A DNA stretch of 64,000 nt from Rhodospirillales bacterium (lineage in GTDB: Bacteria; Pseudomonadota; Alphaproteobacteria; ATCC43930; CGMCC-115725), in the NCBI GenBank assembly GCA_027315365.1, contig DAHUYF010000193.1, positions 33,819 to 97,818 of the forward strand, read 5' to 3'. A program made the translations under genes and the position numbers. The notes beneath the pieces are model-generated. The model saw nothing but the letters and a program-made list of their open reading frames with translations. It did no database searches and had not been told where the DNA came from. Shown here piece by piece: positions 37,048 to 45,655 of the stretch; the stretch's first letter is position 1, and each line of letters opens with the position of its first letter.

Positions 37048-37884
37048 TCAGGGTTTGATCAGCGCGCCCTGCTCGTCCAGCAGCGGCACGCCGTAATCGC
37101 GCAAGATGGCGGTGATGTCGTCGCGATGCTTGATGATCTCGCTGTTGATGCGGCGCCGCCAATCGGGCTCGTTGTTCCGCACGCCCATGGCGATGTGATA
37201 GGCAAGGCGAGGCGCGCCCGGCTCCTCGCGCAGCCGCACCATGGCGAGCGGCAGGTGGTCGTGCTTGATGTAGTAGCCGGCAAAGGGCCCCCACAGCATG
37301 CCGGCATCGATGGCACCGCTGGCGATGTCGAGCAGCATCTGGTGCGAAGGCGCTTCGTAGCGCGTATCGACGGTGAGTGCATAGGGCCGCGCGTTCGCCA
37401 TCAGCGTATGCCGCACCAGGAGATCGGAGGGCGGCGTGCCGCTGATGACGCCGATATGGAGCGTCTTGAGCGCGGGATCGTCAAGATCGCCGGACATCGG
37501 CTTGTCGCTGCGGAAGACGAGCATATAACCGGTGTAATAGTACGGCGTCGTGGTCTGCATGAGGTCGTCGCCGGCCACCGTGCCCATGACGAGGTCGCAG
37601 CGCCCGGCCTGCAGGCCGTTGCGGACGAAGCCGATGACCTGCGGGAACCAGAAGTAATGGACCGGGACCGCCATGTCGCCCCCGAACAGCGCGGCGATCT
37701 TGTTCTCGAAGCCCTCGCTCTTCTCGTCCGAGAAGGGCAGATCGTTGGGATCGGCGCAGACGCGCAATTCGCTGTGCTGCGCCAGCGCACCCGGTTGCGG
37801 TTGCGCCGCCGCCGGGGCGAGGCAGGCGGCAATCGCCGCCAACCCCGCCGCGGATAGCGCACAACCCAGAGATCGGACGGACAT
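37048..37884 (-). CDS. xoxJ: XoxJ periplasmic substrate-binding-like protein
   Basis: A 278-residue family-3 extracellular solute-binding-like protein associated with quinoprotein dehydrogenases. A signal peptide is followed by ELRVCADPNDLPFSDE, YFWFPQVIGFVRNGL and a GVISGTPPSDLLV segment. XoxJ/MxaJ proteins are thought to help mature or activate the methanol dehydrogenase, not to import solutes. The ATG at 37884 is fixed by AGGAGGT five bases upstream. It follows xoxG by 42 bp. Confidence 0.9.
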   Translation of the reverse strand: MSVRSLGCALSAAGLAAIAACLAPAAAQPQPGALAQHSELRVCADPNDLPFSDEKSEGFENKIAALFGGDMAVPVHYFWFPQVIGFVRNGLQAGRCDLVMGTVAGDDLMQTTTPYYYTGYMLVFRSDKPMSGDLDDPALKTLHIGVISGTPPSDLLVRHTLMANARPYALTVDTRYEAPSHQMLLDIASGAIDAGMLWGPFAGYYIKHDHLPLAMVRLREEPGAPRLAYHIAMGVRNNEPDWRRRINSEIIKHRDDITAILRDYGVPLLDEQGALIKP

Positions 37885-37926
37885 GCGATACCTCCTGGCC
37901 GGCCGACGATCGATGCCGGCGAACAT

Positions 37927-38361
37927 CTATTTCTGCTCGAACCGCTGCGGGCGCCCACGGCCGAGCACGCCGTCCGAGCGCGCCTTGAGATAGGCATAGA
38001 TGTCGTCGAGATAGTCCATCACGTCCTCGACCGTGCCGAAGGGCGGCATGACGTTATCGGCCGAGGCGCTGACATTGGTCCGGCCGTTGACGACGGTTTC
38101 CTTGAATTGATCCTCGCTCATGGATTTGAGCGATTGCGTGAGATCGGGCGCATAGGAACTGCCGGAACCGTCGGGCCCGTGGCAGCGAAGACAGGATTCC
38201 GTGTAGCGCCGCCAGCCATTGTAGGTGTGCTGATCGACCTTGCCGTCCTTGATCGTATAAGGCTTCTGTTCCGTCTCTTCCGCCGCGCCGACGACAGCGC
38301 TCCCGGCCCAAACGCAGAAACCCAACCCGGCGAGCGCTGCAATGTACAGACGCCAGCTCAT
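37927..38361 (-). CDS. xoxG: XoxG cytochrome c, electron acceptor of XoxF
   Basis: A 144-residue periplasmic c-type cytochrome. A signal peptide (LYIAALAGLGFCVWAGSAVV) is followed by the heme site CLRCH at 57-61 with GPDG after it, and an axial-Met candidate in ADNVMPPFG. It takes electrons from the PQQ of XoxF. The ATG at 38361 is preferred, with GGGAGG six bases upstream; ATGs at 38367 and 38391 are less likely. A strong hairpin separates it from xoxF. Confidence 0.92.
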   Translation of the reverse strand: MSWRLYIAALAGLGFCVWAGSAVVGAAEETEQKPYTIKDGKVDQHTYNGWRRYTESCLRCHGPDGSGSSYAPDLTQSLKSMSEDQFKETVVNGRTNVSASADNVMPPFGTVEDVMDYLDDIYAYLKARSDGVLGRGRPQRFEQK

Positions 38362-38410
38362 CCGCATCCTCCCGCAACGATTATTGTGCATGAAAACAAG
38401 AACAATGAGG

Positions 38411-38442
38411 GGCTGGCATCCTGCGATTGCAGGATGCCAGCC
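38411..38442 (-). terminator. strong hairpin between xoxF and xoxG
   Basis: A perfect 14-bp inverted repeat, GGCTGGCATCCTGC (38411-38424) and its complement (38429-38442), with a 4-base loop. There is no clean U-run; the following RNA is only moderately U-rich. It could be a leaky terminator or an mRNA-stabilising structure giving much more xoxF than xoxG product. A second, 7-bp hairpin lies at 38466-38484 just after the xoxF stop. Confidence 0.65.
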
Positions 38443-38494
38443 GTCTCACCTCATGTGGGTCCACAGGCCCGTCGAACACGGGCCCGGTGTGGGC

Positions 38495-40276
38495 TCAGGG
38501 CAGTGCGAAGACCGTCAGCACGCCGCCGAGCTGGGTATAGTCGGAGAGCGACTTGTACGCGCCCACCGCACCCAGACCGTCGGTGTCCTTGGTCAGACCC
38601 GCCGCCATGCCGATGCCGGCCCAGCCGCCGACGCCGGAGAGAACGGCGATGTACTGCTTGCCGTCATGCACATAGGTCATGACGTTGCCGATGATGCCCG
38701 ACGGGGTCTTGAAGCGATAAAGCTCCTTGCCCGTCTTCTCGTCGACCGCCTTCAGGTAGCCTTCGAGCGTGCCGTAGAAGACCACGCCGCCAGCCGTGGC
38801 GAGCGCGCCCGACCAGACCGAGAAGGGTTCCGGATCAGACCACACGATCTTGCCCGTGCCGGCGTCCCAGGCGATGAAGTTGCCGAGGTTGTTGTCGCCC
38901 TTGGGCGGAAACATCGACAGGGTCGCGCCGACATAGGGCTGGCCTGCGGTGTAGGACACCTTGAAGGGCTCGTAGTCCATGCAGACGTGGTTGGTCGGCA
39001 CGTAGAACAGCTTGGTCATCGGCGAGAATGCCGCCGGCTGCTCGTCCTTGGAGCCGAGCGCCGCCGGGCAGATGTTTTGCGAGTTGTGGTCCTCGCCGCC
39101 GGCACCGGTGCTGTACTCCTTCACCACCTGCGGCCGGCCGGTCGCCATGTCGACATGGGTCGCCCAATTGACCTTGGGATCGTATTTCTGAGCGACCAGC
39201 AGTTCGCCCGTCGCGCGGTTCAGCGTGTAGCCGAAGCCGTTGCGGTCGAAATGCACGAGCGCCTTGGTCTCCTTCCCCTTCACGGGGATGTCGGCCAGGA
39301 TCATCTCGTTGATGCCGTCATAGTCCCATTCGTCATGCGGCGTCATCTGGTAGACCCATTTGGCGACGCCGGTGTCGGGATTGCGGGCGAAGATGGTCAT
39401 CGACCACTTGTTGTCGCCCGGCCGCTGCACGGGGTTCCAGGTACTGGGATTGCCCGAGCCGTAGTAGATCAGGTTGAGTTGCGGGTCGTAGGAGATCCAG
39501 CCCCAGGTGGTGCCGCCGCCGATCTTCCATTGATCGCCCTGCCAGGTCTTGAGCGAGCTGTCCTTGCCGACCGGCTTGCCCATCGAGGTGGTGCTGGCAT
39601 CGAACAGGAGCTGGTCGTCGGGCCCTTCCGAATAGGCCTTCCAGGCCAGTTTGCCGTCCTTGATGTCGTAGGCGGCCATGAAGCCCTGGACGCCGAATTC
39701 GCCGCCGCTCACGCCGACGAGCACCTTGTCCTTGACGATCTGCGGCGCGCCGGTGCCGGTGGCGCCCTTCTTGGCGTCGGCCACCATCACCTTCCAGACT
39801 TCCTTGCCGGTCTTGGCATCAAGCGCCACCAGCGCGTTGTCCGCCTGATGCAGGAAGATCTTGCCATCGCCATAGGCGACGCCGCGATTGACCGTGTCGC
39901 AGCACATCACCGGGATCACCGTCGGATCCTGGCGCGGCTCGTACTTCCAGGCAATCCGGCCGCCATGCTTGAGGTCGAGGGCGAAGACGTTGTTCGGAAA
40001 CGGCGTCGCCAGGTACATCATGTCGCCGATCACCAGCGGGGCGCCTTCGTGCCCGCGCAGCACCCCGGTCGAGAACGTCCAGACCGGACGCAGCTCATGC
40101 ACGTTCTGCGCGGTGATCTGCTTGAGCGTGCTGTAGCGCTCGTTGGCGTAATTGCCCGTCGGCATGACCCACTGATTCGGGTCTTTTTCCATCTTCATGA
40201 GATCGTCGTTCGCCAGCGCGCCGCTGAGCGGCATCGCGATGGCGGCGGCGACCAACAGGTACCCTCTGGGTTTCAT
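38495..40276 (-). CDS. xoxF: lanthanide-dependent PQQ methanol dehydrogenase XoxF
   Basis: A 593-residue periplasmic quinoprotein with a signal peptide ([17 protein letters not shown]). Seen: the vicinal disulfide Cys125-Cys126 that lies on PQQ, metal ligands Glu193 (GGEFG) and Asn276 ([10 protein letters not shown]), catalytic Asp318, and the diagnostic Asp320 in the DYD motif. Asp320 is the extra ligand that marks lanthanide-dependent XoxF; calcium MxaF has Ala there. It oxidises methanol, and probably formaldehyde, and reduces XoxG. The start is fixed by GGGAGG ahead of the ATG. The partner order xoxF-G-J matches other Alphaproteobacteria. No mxaF is in the window. Confidence 0.96.
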   Translation of the reverse strand: MKPRGYLLVAAAIAMPLSGALANDDLMKMEKDPNQWVMPTGNYANERYSTLKQITAQNVHELRPVWTFSTGVLRGHEGAPLVIGDMMYLATPFPNNVFALDLKHGGRIAWKYEPRQDPTVIPVMCCDTVNRGVAYGDGKIFLHQADNALVALDAKTGKEVWKVMVADAKKGATGTGAPQIVKDKVLVGVSGGEFGVQGFMAAYDIKDGKLAWKAYSEGPDDQLLFDASTTSMGKPVGKDSSLKTWQGDQWKIGGGTTWGWISYDPQLNLIYYGSGNPSTWNPVQRPGDNKWSMTIFARNPDTGVAKWVYQMTPHDEWDYDGINEMILADIPVKGKETKALVHFDRNGFGYTLNRATGELLVAQKYDPKVNWATHVDMATGRPQVVKEYSTGAGGEDHNSQNICPAALGSKDEQPAAFSPMTKLFYVPTNHVCMDYEPFKVSYTAGQPYVGATLSMFPPKGDNNLGNFIAWDAGTGKIVWSDPEPFSVWSGALATAGGVVFYGTLEGYLKAVDEKTGKELYRFKTPSGIIGNVMTYVHDGKQYIAVLSGVGGWAGIGMAAGLTKDTDGLGAVGAYKSLSDYTQLGGVLTVFALP

Positions 40277-40400
40277 CGCTTCCCTCCCGTATGTCTTATA
40301 CGAAGCTGCTCTACCGCGTAGCTGCAGAAAATCGCAGCGGCCCAGCCGAGGCGGTCGCGGAGGTCGCGTCCGAAGACGCTGCTTAAAGCGGCTGATTAAA

Positions 40401-40430
40401 ATACTAAGCTCAGCCGAACGCCGGACGCAA
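40401..40430 (-). promoter_or_regulatory. weak candidate xoxF promoter
   Basis: On the minus strand, TTGCGT and TAGTAT are separated by 18 bp, about 125 bp before the xoxF ATG, within a 273-bp gap after fhcC. The match to sigma-70 elements is modest. Other AT-rich patches in the gap could serve equally. Confidence 0.3.
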
Positions 40431-40549
40431 GCATGTTGAACGTTGGCAGAGCCGATATTCAGCATAGGCAGATAAATACCGCAGCGCACAATAACAAAAG
40501 TCGGATGGCGCGCCCTGTCCCACGGCTGGTCTTCCCACTCCGCCCACGA

Positions 40550-41353
40550 TCAGGGCGCGACGAGCAGTTCGCCCCGCCCCGACACCGCGGCATCGCCGGC
40601 GAAGCGCCGCAGCGGGCCGATGCGGCGCGCCAGCGCATCGAGGCCGAGCGCCGCGACATGGCGCGCCAGCAGCCGCAGGAACACGAGATCGTGAACGCCG
40701 CAATCGACGAAGCCGCTGCCGAGCCGCTCGGCGCCGCCGAGCGCGAGAACGCTACCGCGCCGCATGGCGGCACCGGCGTAAGCGCCCGCCGCGCCGCCGA
40801 CGATGACCGTGCCGGCGATCATCTCGGCGCCGCAGCCGGCGCCGACATCGCCCGCGATCACAATCAGGCCGCGCCGCAGCCTCGCGCCCGCCGCCGCGCC
40901 CGCCTTGCCGCCGACGATGACGGTGCCGTCGCGCATGCCCGCCGCCGCGCCGGGAAGCGCGCCGCCGAGTCCGTCGCCGGCGTTGCCGGCGATGCGCATC
41001 GTGCCGCCGCGCAGATCGGCGGCGGCGCCGAAGCCGGCCGAGCCCTCGACGGCGATGCTGCCGCCGCGCATGCCGAGGCCGAGATAGGCTCCGGTGTCGC
41101 CGCGGACGGTGATGCTGCCGGCGTCCATGCCGGCACCGATGCGATCGAGTCGGTGGCACGGGCCCTCGATTTCGATTGCCGCGGTATCGCCGGCGACAAC
41201 GCGGAACCAGTCGCCGACGGCACCCCCGGTCCTGCCCACGGCCAGCGGCAGCCGCTCGATCTCACCCGCCGAACGCCCGGCGAGCCGCTCCGGCAGCAGC
41301 GCTTCTGCCGAAAGGCGTAGCGGCGGCTCCTCTTTGAGGGTGAGGCGGATCAT
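40550..41353 (-). CDS. fhcC: formyltransferase/hydrolase complex subunit C
   Basis: A 267-residue subunit with a GXGXG-repeat beta-helix like glutamate synthase C-terminal domains. Repeats such as GGSIAVEG, GGTMRIAGNAGDGLGG, DGTVIVGGKAGAAAG and RGLIVIAGDVGAGCG run from about 95 to 215. It is a structural subunit of the Fhc complex that transfers formyl from H4MPT to methylofuran and hydrolyses it to formate. It is the last gene of the fhc operon, overlapping fhcD by ATGA. Confidence 0.94.
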   Translation of the reverse strand: MIRLTLKEEPPLRLSAEALLPERLAGRSAGEIERLPLAVGRTGGAVGDWFRVVAGDTAAIEIEGPCHRLDRIGAGMDAGSITVRGDTGAYLGLGMRGGSIAVEGSAGFGAAADLRGGTMRIAGNAGDGLGGALPGAAAGMRDGTVIVGGKAGAAAGARLRRGLIVIAGDVGAGCGAEMIAGTVIVGGAAGAYAGAAMRRGSVLALGGAERLGSGFVDCGVHDLVFLRLLARHVAALGLDALARRIGPLRRFAGDAAVSGRGELLVAP

Positions 41354-42243
41354 CGCAGCAAATCGCGCAGCGAAAATTTGAAGGCGCCGAGCTTCCCGCC
41401 GTAATTGCCGGCCGAAATGCGGGCAAGCTCGCCTGCGGCGCCCGCGCAGGCAGCCCGCATGCCCGCCGCCATCGCGTCCCCGACGGCCTGCTCGCTGAGC
41501 CCGTCGATGACGATCTCGAGCACCGCGGCGATGTCGGCGTCGAGCGCGCTGTCGACCACCCCCTTGAGCGTCGGGCAGAAGGCGTCGTTGGTCGACGCGA
41601 TGAGGAATTTATAGCGCGAGCCGAGCTTGGAGCCGGAGCGCGCGATGCCGCCGGGAAACGGCATGATCGCCCCGGGCACCCGCCGCATCGCGGCGACGGC
41701 GCGCTCGGTGGCCGCGAGCACCGCCGGTCGCGACCGCCCGAGCAGCAGCAGGTTGCCGCCGCCGACGCTATCCTGCACCGGCGCCTGATCCTCGCAGAGG
41801 AATTCGCCCTCCATCACCGGAATGCGCCAGTAGCGCTTGCCGCCGATGCGCTTGGCCGCCTGCCTTCCGTCGCCGAAATAGCGCAAGGCCCGGCCCAGCG
41901 GCACGCGCTTCTCGCCGTCGAGGCCGGCGAAGCAGGCCGTGCCGGGGCAGGTGAGGACGCATTGCCCGATGCGATCGCGTACCGCCTTGCCGAGCGCGTC
42001 GGCCGACATGCCGAAGAGCAGCACGGCAATGCCCGGCCGGCCGTCCGGCGTGTCGCCGGGGGCAAGCTCGCCCTCGATGCCGGCCTCGACCCCGCAGGCG
42101 ATGATCGACGTGGCAAAGCCGGTCATGCTCTCCGCCGCATGCCGCGCCCAAGCGGCGCTGTCGGCGGTGATCACCAGGCGAGTGCCCGTCATGCCGAAGG
42201 CTTCGGCGAAGGTGTCGTCGATGGCGACGCCGTCGAGCATCAT
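41350..42243 (-). CDS. fhcD: formylmethanofuran:H4MPT formyltransferase subunit
   Basis: A 297-residue formyltransferase (Ftr) that moves the formyl group from formyl-H4MPT to methylofuran inside the Fhc complex. Seen: DDTFAEAFGMTGTRLVITA at the N terminus, MTGFATSIIACGVEAGIE, TCPGTACF and the conserved GGNLLLLGRSR and SKLGSRYKFLIASTNDAFCPTL blocks. Length is normal. It is ATGA-coupled to fhcA upstream and fhcC downstream. Confidence 0.95.
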   Translation of the reverse strand: MMLDGVAIDDTFAEAFGMTGTRLVITADSAAWARHAAESMTGFATSIIACGVEAGIEGELAPGDTPDGRPGIAVLLFGMSADALGKAVRDRIGQCVLTCPGTACFAGLDGEKRVPLGRALRYFGDGRQAAKRIGGKRYWRIPVMEGEFLCEDQAPVQDSVGGGNLLLLGRSRPAVLAATERAVAAMRRVPGAIMPFPGGIARSGSKLGSRYKFLIASTNDAFCPTLKGVVDSALDADIAAVLEIVIDGLSEQAVGDAMAAGMRAACAGAAGELARISAGNYGGKLGAFKFSLRDLLR

Positions 42244-43898
42244 GCCCGGCCCCGCGGACGGCAGGGCTGCGCCACGAGGCTGAGCCCGGCATCGGCCAGC
42301 TCGCCCTCGGAAAGCCGGAAATGCCCGAGCCCGACGCTCATATGCTGCTCGAAGAAGGCGCCGATCACGCCCTCGATGGCGGGATCGTAGTCCGGCCGCA
42401 CGACATGCGTAGCGCCGGGCGGAGCGGCGAGGATCGCGCCGTCGTGCACGATCTCGACGCCGGCCTTGAAGACGTGGCGCGGCGCCGCAAACATGCGCTC
42501 GCGATCGCCATCCTCGGCATAGACGGTGATATCCGCGGCGGCGCCCGGTCCGAGCTGCCCGCGCCCGGCGAGGCCGAGGATGCGCGCCGGCGCGGCGCGC
42601 GTCGCGATCGCGATCTCCTCGAGCGTATATTCGCGCGCAATCGAGCCGAGCGTCGTCGCCTTCTGCGCCGCCGGATGGATCGCGGCAAGGCAGTCGTTGC
42701 GGAAGCTGCGGTCCATCAGCAGGCGGATGAGATGCGGATAGCAGGTAAAGGGCGCGCCGTTCGGATGGTCGGTGGTCAGGAAGACGCGCCAGGGGTCCTC
42801 GATCAGCAGGAAGAGCTCGAGCCCGATCGCCCATTGCAGCGCGTTGACGAAGTTGCTGTCGCGATAGCGGAACGGCACCAGGCCGCAGCCGCCGTCGCAT
42901 TCGATGTCCATCAGGATCCATTTGCCGGGCGAGGCGAAGGCCCGGTTGCGATACTGCGCCATGGTGTCGCCCGAGGCGGTCACCGTCTGCCCGAACATGA
43001 TCTGGCCGACATCGAGCGAGATGCTGGGGTTGCGGTTCACCGCCTCCGCAAGCCGCGCCGCCGCGGAGGAGAAGTGGCGGTCGCCTTCGGTGCCATAACT
43101 GTGGAACTGCGCATGGGTCAGGTGCAGCGGAAAGCCGTCGGCGGCGGCGATGGTGGCAAGCGTCGTGTCGATGTTGCCGGGCACGCCGAGATTGTTGCAG
43201 TGGATGTGGAGCGGGTGCGGCACGCCGAGCTCGAAGACGGCGCGCGAGAGCATCTGCACGATCTGGCGCGGCGTGACGCCGTGCTGCGGCCCGCGCTCGT
43301 CGATGGCGAGCCCGCGCGCGTTGAACTTGAAGGCGCTGATGCCGCCGGGATTGACCGTCTTGACGCCGAGCGCGGCGGTCGCCCGCATCATCCAGGCGAC
43401 GTAGTCGTTTATCCGCTCCTGCTCGGCGCCGGCGGCGACGAGGCGCAGCAGCAGCTCGTCATTGCCGAGCATGACGTAGGCGCCCTTGTCGATGATCGGC
43501 AGGTCGGCCGTCTCGAGATGGGTGGCGCGCGCATTCGACGGCACCATGGCGGGCTCGAAGGCCGCGGTGTAGCCGAGCGCGGCGTAGCGGTAGCCTGTGG
43601 CGAAGATCGAGGGCGTGGCGACGCCGCTGCCCGAGCGCGTGGCCGGCCCGCGCGCGACCAGCTCGTCGCGGTGCTCCTCGCTCATCAGCAGCCGGCCGAG
43701 GTTGACCTTGCCGCCGGCGATATGGCTGTGGATGTCGATCGCGCCCGGCATGACGACGAGGCCGCCGAGATCATAGCTGCGGTCGGCCCGATCGGTGGGG
43801 GCGGCCATGCGGCCGTCGGCAATGAAGAGATCGCGCACCTCGCCGCGCACGCCGTTGGCGGGATCGAACACGCGGGCGCCGGTCAGCCGGGTGATCAT
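42240..43898 (-). CDS. fhcA: formylmethanofuran hydrolase subunit A
   Basis: A 552-residue amidohydrolase-fold subunit that hydrolyses formylmethylofuran to formate. Seen: PGAIDIHSHIAGGKVNLGR with metal-ligand His pair, HIHCNNLGVPGN, LTHAQFHSYG, and TTDHPNGAPF with the conserved Asp. This is the counterpart of archaeal FmdA/FwdA. It sits between fhcB and fhcD with ATGA overlaps both sides. Confidence 0.96.
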   Translation of the reverse strand: MITRLTGARVFDPANGVRGEVRDLFIADGRMAAPTDRADRSYDLGGLVVMPGAIDIHSHIAGGKVNLGRLLMSEEHRDELVARGPATRSGSGVATPSIFATGYRYAALGYTAAFEPAMVPSNARATHLETADLPIIDKGAYVMLGNDELLLRLVAAGAEQERINDYVAWMMRATAALGVKTVNPGGISAFKFNARGLAIDERGPQHGVTPRQIVQMLSRAVFELGVPHPLHIHCNNLGVPGNIDTTLATIAAADGFPLHLTHAQFHSYGTEGDRHFSSAAARLAEAVNRNPSISLDVGQIMFGQTVTASGDTMAQYRNRAFASPGKWILMDIECDGGCGLVPFRYRDSNFVNALQWAIGLELFLLIEDPWRVFLTTDHPNGAPFTCYPHLIRLLMDRSFRNDCLAAIHPAAQKATTLGSIAREYTLEEIAIATRAAPARILGLAGRGQLGPGAAADITVYAEDGDRERMFAAPRHVFKAGVEIVHDGAILAAPPGATHVVRPDYDPAIEGVIGAFFEQHMSVGLGHFRLSEGELADAGLSLVAQPCRPRGRA

Positions 43899-45118
43899 GA
43901 CGCGGCCGGCAGATGTGCGAGGATCGCCGCGGCGGCGGCCGCCACGCTGGGCAGGCCGCTCGGCCGCGCCGCCGTCAGCGGCAGCGCCACCACCGCGTCC
44001 GCGCGCAGCATCGCGCCGCCGTGATCGATGCCGGGGATGCCGACCCTGATCTCGACCTCGGCTGCCGCTTCCGGCGCGTCGGCGGCGAGGATCGCGACCG
44101 TCGGCACGCCCGATTTCGGCGCCGCCGCCGCCGTCAGCGCCGCAACCCACAGCAGCGCGTCGATCTCGCCCGCCGCGACGAGTCGCTCGGCGTCGTTGCC
44201 CCAGGGATCGTGCTGCGGCACGCCGGCGGCGAAGGAAAGCCGGCCGGGCCAGCCTGCCTGCCACAGCATCGCCGTCGCCGCCCCCTGCGCGTTGTCCTCG
44301 CCGCCGAGCGGCAATCCCACGCAGCGCGTGCGCCGGGTGAGCTGCCGCATCAGCCGCAGCAGGATCGCCAGCGCGGCGCCGCGCGCCGCCGCGGGAAAGG
44401 CCGCGATGTCCCAGACGATCGTGCCGTAGCGCGCCGCGGCGAGGCGCTCGGCAAGCGCGCTCAGAGCGGGGAGCGGCAGCGTCGTCGTGGCGGCAAGCTT
44501 TTGCCCCTCGCCGATCGCCGCGAGCGCGCCCACGGCATCGAGCAGCGCGTCCTCCGCCACGAAAACCCGCTCGCTCACGGCGGGATCGGCCGGCGCCGCC
44601 GCCGCCGGCCCGATAAACGCCACATGCGGCGGCGCCGTGCGGTAGAGGGCTCCGCCGTTGCGCAGCAGCCGCTCGAAGAAGCGCGGCTGGCGTGCAGCGG
44701 GGTCGGCGCCGAGCAGCAGCACGACATCGGCGCGGTTGGCGATCTCGCCGAAGGTCGCGGTGAGCGCTCCGGCGTGCTGCTGCAATGCAAGATTGGCCTG
44801 CTGCGCCGAGGACTGCCAGCGATCGATGACCGCGCCCAGGCGATCGGCGAGCGCGATCAGCCCGCGAATGCCGGCGAGGTCCGCGGCGAGGCCGCTGACG
44901 AGCGGCAGGCGTGCGCCGCCGAGCAGCTTGGCCGCCGCCGCCGCCGCCTCGTCGAGCGGCACGGCGCGACCGGCGATGCGGTGCTCGACGATCGCCGGCC
45001 GGCGCGCAAATCCCGCCGCGGCTTTGGCGCAGCCGCGCACATCGACCCGGTCCTGATCGAGCCCGAGATCGTCGCAGACGAGCCCACAGAACGGACAGGC
45101 GATGGTATGCGTCGCCAT
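43895..45118 (-). CDS. fhcB: formyltransferase/hydrolase complex subunit B
   Basis: A 407-residue subunit related to the molybdopterin-binding FmdB/FwdB of methanogens. An N-terminal Cys pattern C8-x2-C11-x3-C15 and Cys30 recalls the archaeal 4Fe-4S site. The remainder is Ala-rich, with GEIANRADVVLLLGADPA and GVPQHDPWGND segments. In methylotrophs the complex does hydrolysis and not CO2 reduction, so redox activity is not expected. It begins 5 bp after the pterin-dehydratase-like gene. Confidence 0.92.
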   Translation of the reverse strand: MATHTIACPFCGLVCDDLGLDQDRVDVRGCAKAAAGFARRPAIVEHRIAGRAVPLDEAAAAAAKLLGGARLPLVSGLAADLAGIRGLIALADRLGAVIDRWQSSAQQANLALQQHAGALTATFGEIANRADVVLLLGADPAARQPRFFERLLRNGGALYRTAPPHVAFIGPAAAAPADPAVSERVFVAEDALLDAVGALAAIGEGQKLAATTTLPLPALSALAERLAAARYGTIVWDIAAFPAAARGAALAILLRLMRQLTRRTRCVGLPLGGEDNAQGAATAMLWQAGWPGRLSFAAGVPQHDPWGNDAERLVAAGEIDALLWVAALTAAAAPKSGVPTVAILAADAPEAAAEVEIRVGIPGIDHGGAMLRADAVVALPLTAARPSGLPSVAAAAAAILAHLPAAS

Positions 45119-45123
45119 GGCGC

Positions 45124-45519
45124 CTACCGCGCGTCCGCCGGCATATCGTATTTTACGTAGGCGAAGCGTTGATCGTCCACGGGGGTGCCTTCCAGCGCGC
45201 TCCCGCGCCCCGGCCGCCATTGCACGACATCCTCGATCTTACGCGCCAGCTCGAAGTCTTTGTCGGTCACGCCCTTGGCGGCGTGGTTCATCAGCCGTAC
45301 CTCGACCCAGGCGTAGGAAGCGGTGATGTCCGGGTGATGCCACGCCGCCTCGGCGAGGTGGCCGACGGCGTTGATCACCATCAGCGTGCCCTTCCAGCTG
45401 CTGGTGCGATACCTGCGCCGAATCCAGCCGTCCTCGTAGTACCAGAGCGGCAATTCCTTGGCGATGCGGGCGCTGATCTCGTCGTCGCTGAAGGTACGCT
45501 CGCGGGCGCGTTCGGTCAT
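45124..45519 (-). CDS. pterin-4a-carbinolamine dehydratase-like protein
   Basis: A 131-residue protein of the PCD/DCoH fold. The full active-site motif is present: E57-x3-H61-H62-P63-x5-Y69-x9-H79-x8-D88. The classical family dehydrates 4a-hydroxytetrahydrobiopterin. This organism shows no sign of aromatic amino acid hydroxylase here, and the gene heads the fhc operon, so a role on a methanopterin species is a reasonable inference. It is divergent from the beta-RFAP synthase gene over 136 bp. Confidence 0.85.
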   Translation of the reverse strand: MTERARERTFSDDEISARIAKELPLWYYEDGWIRRRYRTSSWKGTLMVINAVGHLAEAAWHHPDITASYAWVEVRLMNHAAKGVTDKDFELARKIEDVVQWRPGRGSALEGTPVDDQRFAYVKYDMPADAR

Positions 45520-45655
45520 CGCGAAACCTCCCTGTCATCGCCGCGCGGTGCCGCGGTCATGCCGTGCCGCGCCGGGCTGCCTTTGTTTCATCAGTAGATT
45601 TAGTCTATCGTAACTGGCAACCGACGCAAACAGCGACGTCGCGCGGAGGAGGGCC
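45520..45655. promoter_or_regulatory. divergent promoter region of the two C1 operons
   Basis: A 136-bp spacer between the pterin-dehydratase/fhc operon (minus) and the beta-RFAP-synthase/mtdB/mch operon (plus). The stretch 45590-45625 is the AT-richest part (TAGATTTAGTCTATCG) and is the likeliest place for a plus-strand promoter. No regulator site is recognised. Confidence 0.4.

Noticed and set aside
40431..40475. Apparent repeated motif ending GGCAG upstream of xoxF
   Set aside because: The two copies share only a few bases; not a convincing direct repeat.
42321..44024. Open frame of about 567 residues antisense to fhcA
   Set aside because: fhcA is unambiguous on the other strand; the antisense frame lacks any domain signature.
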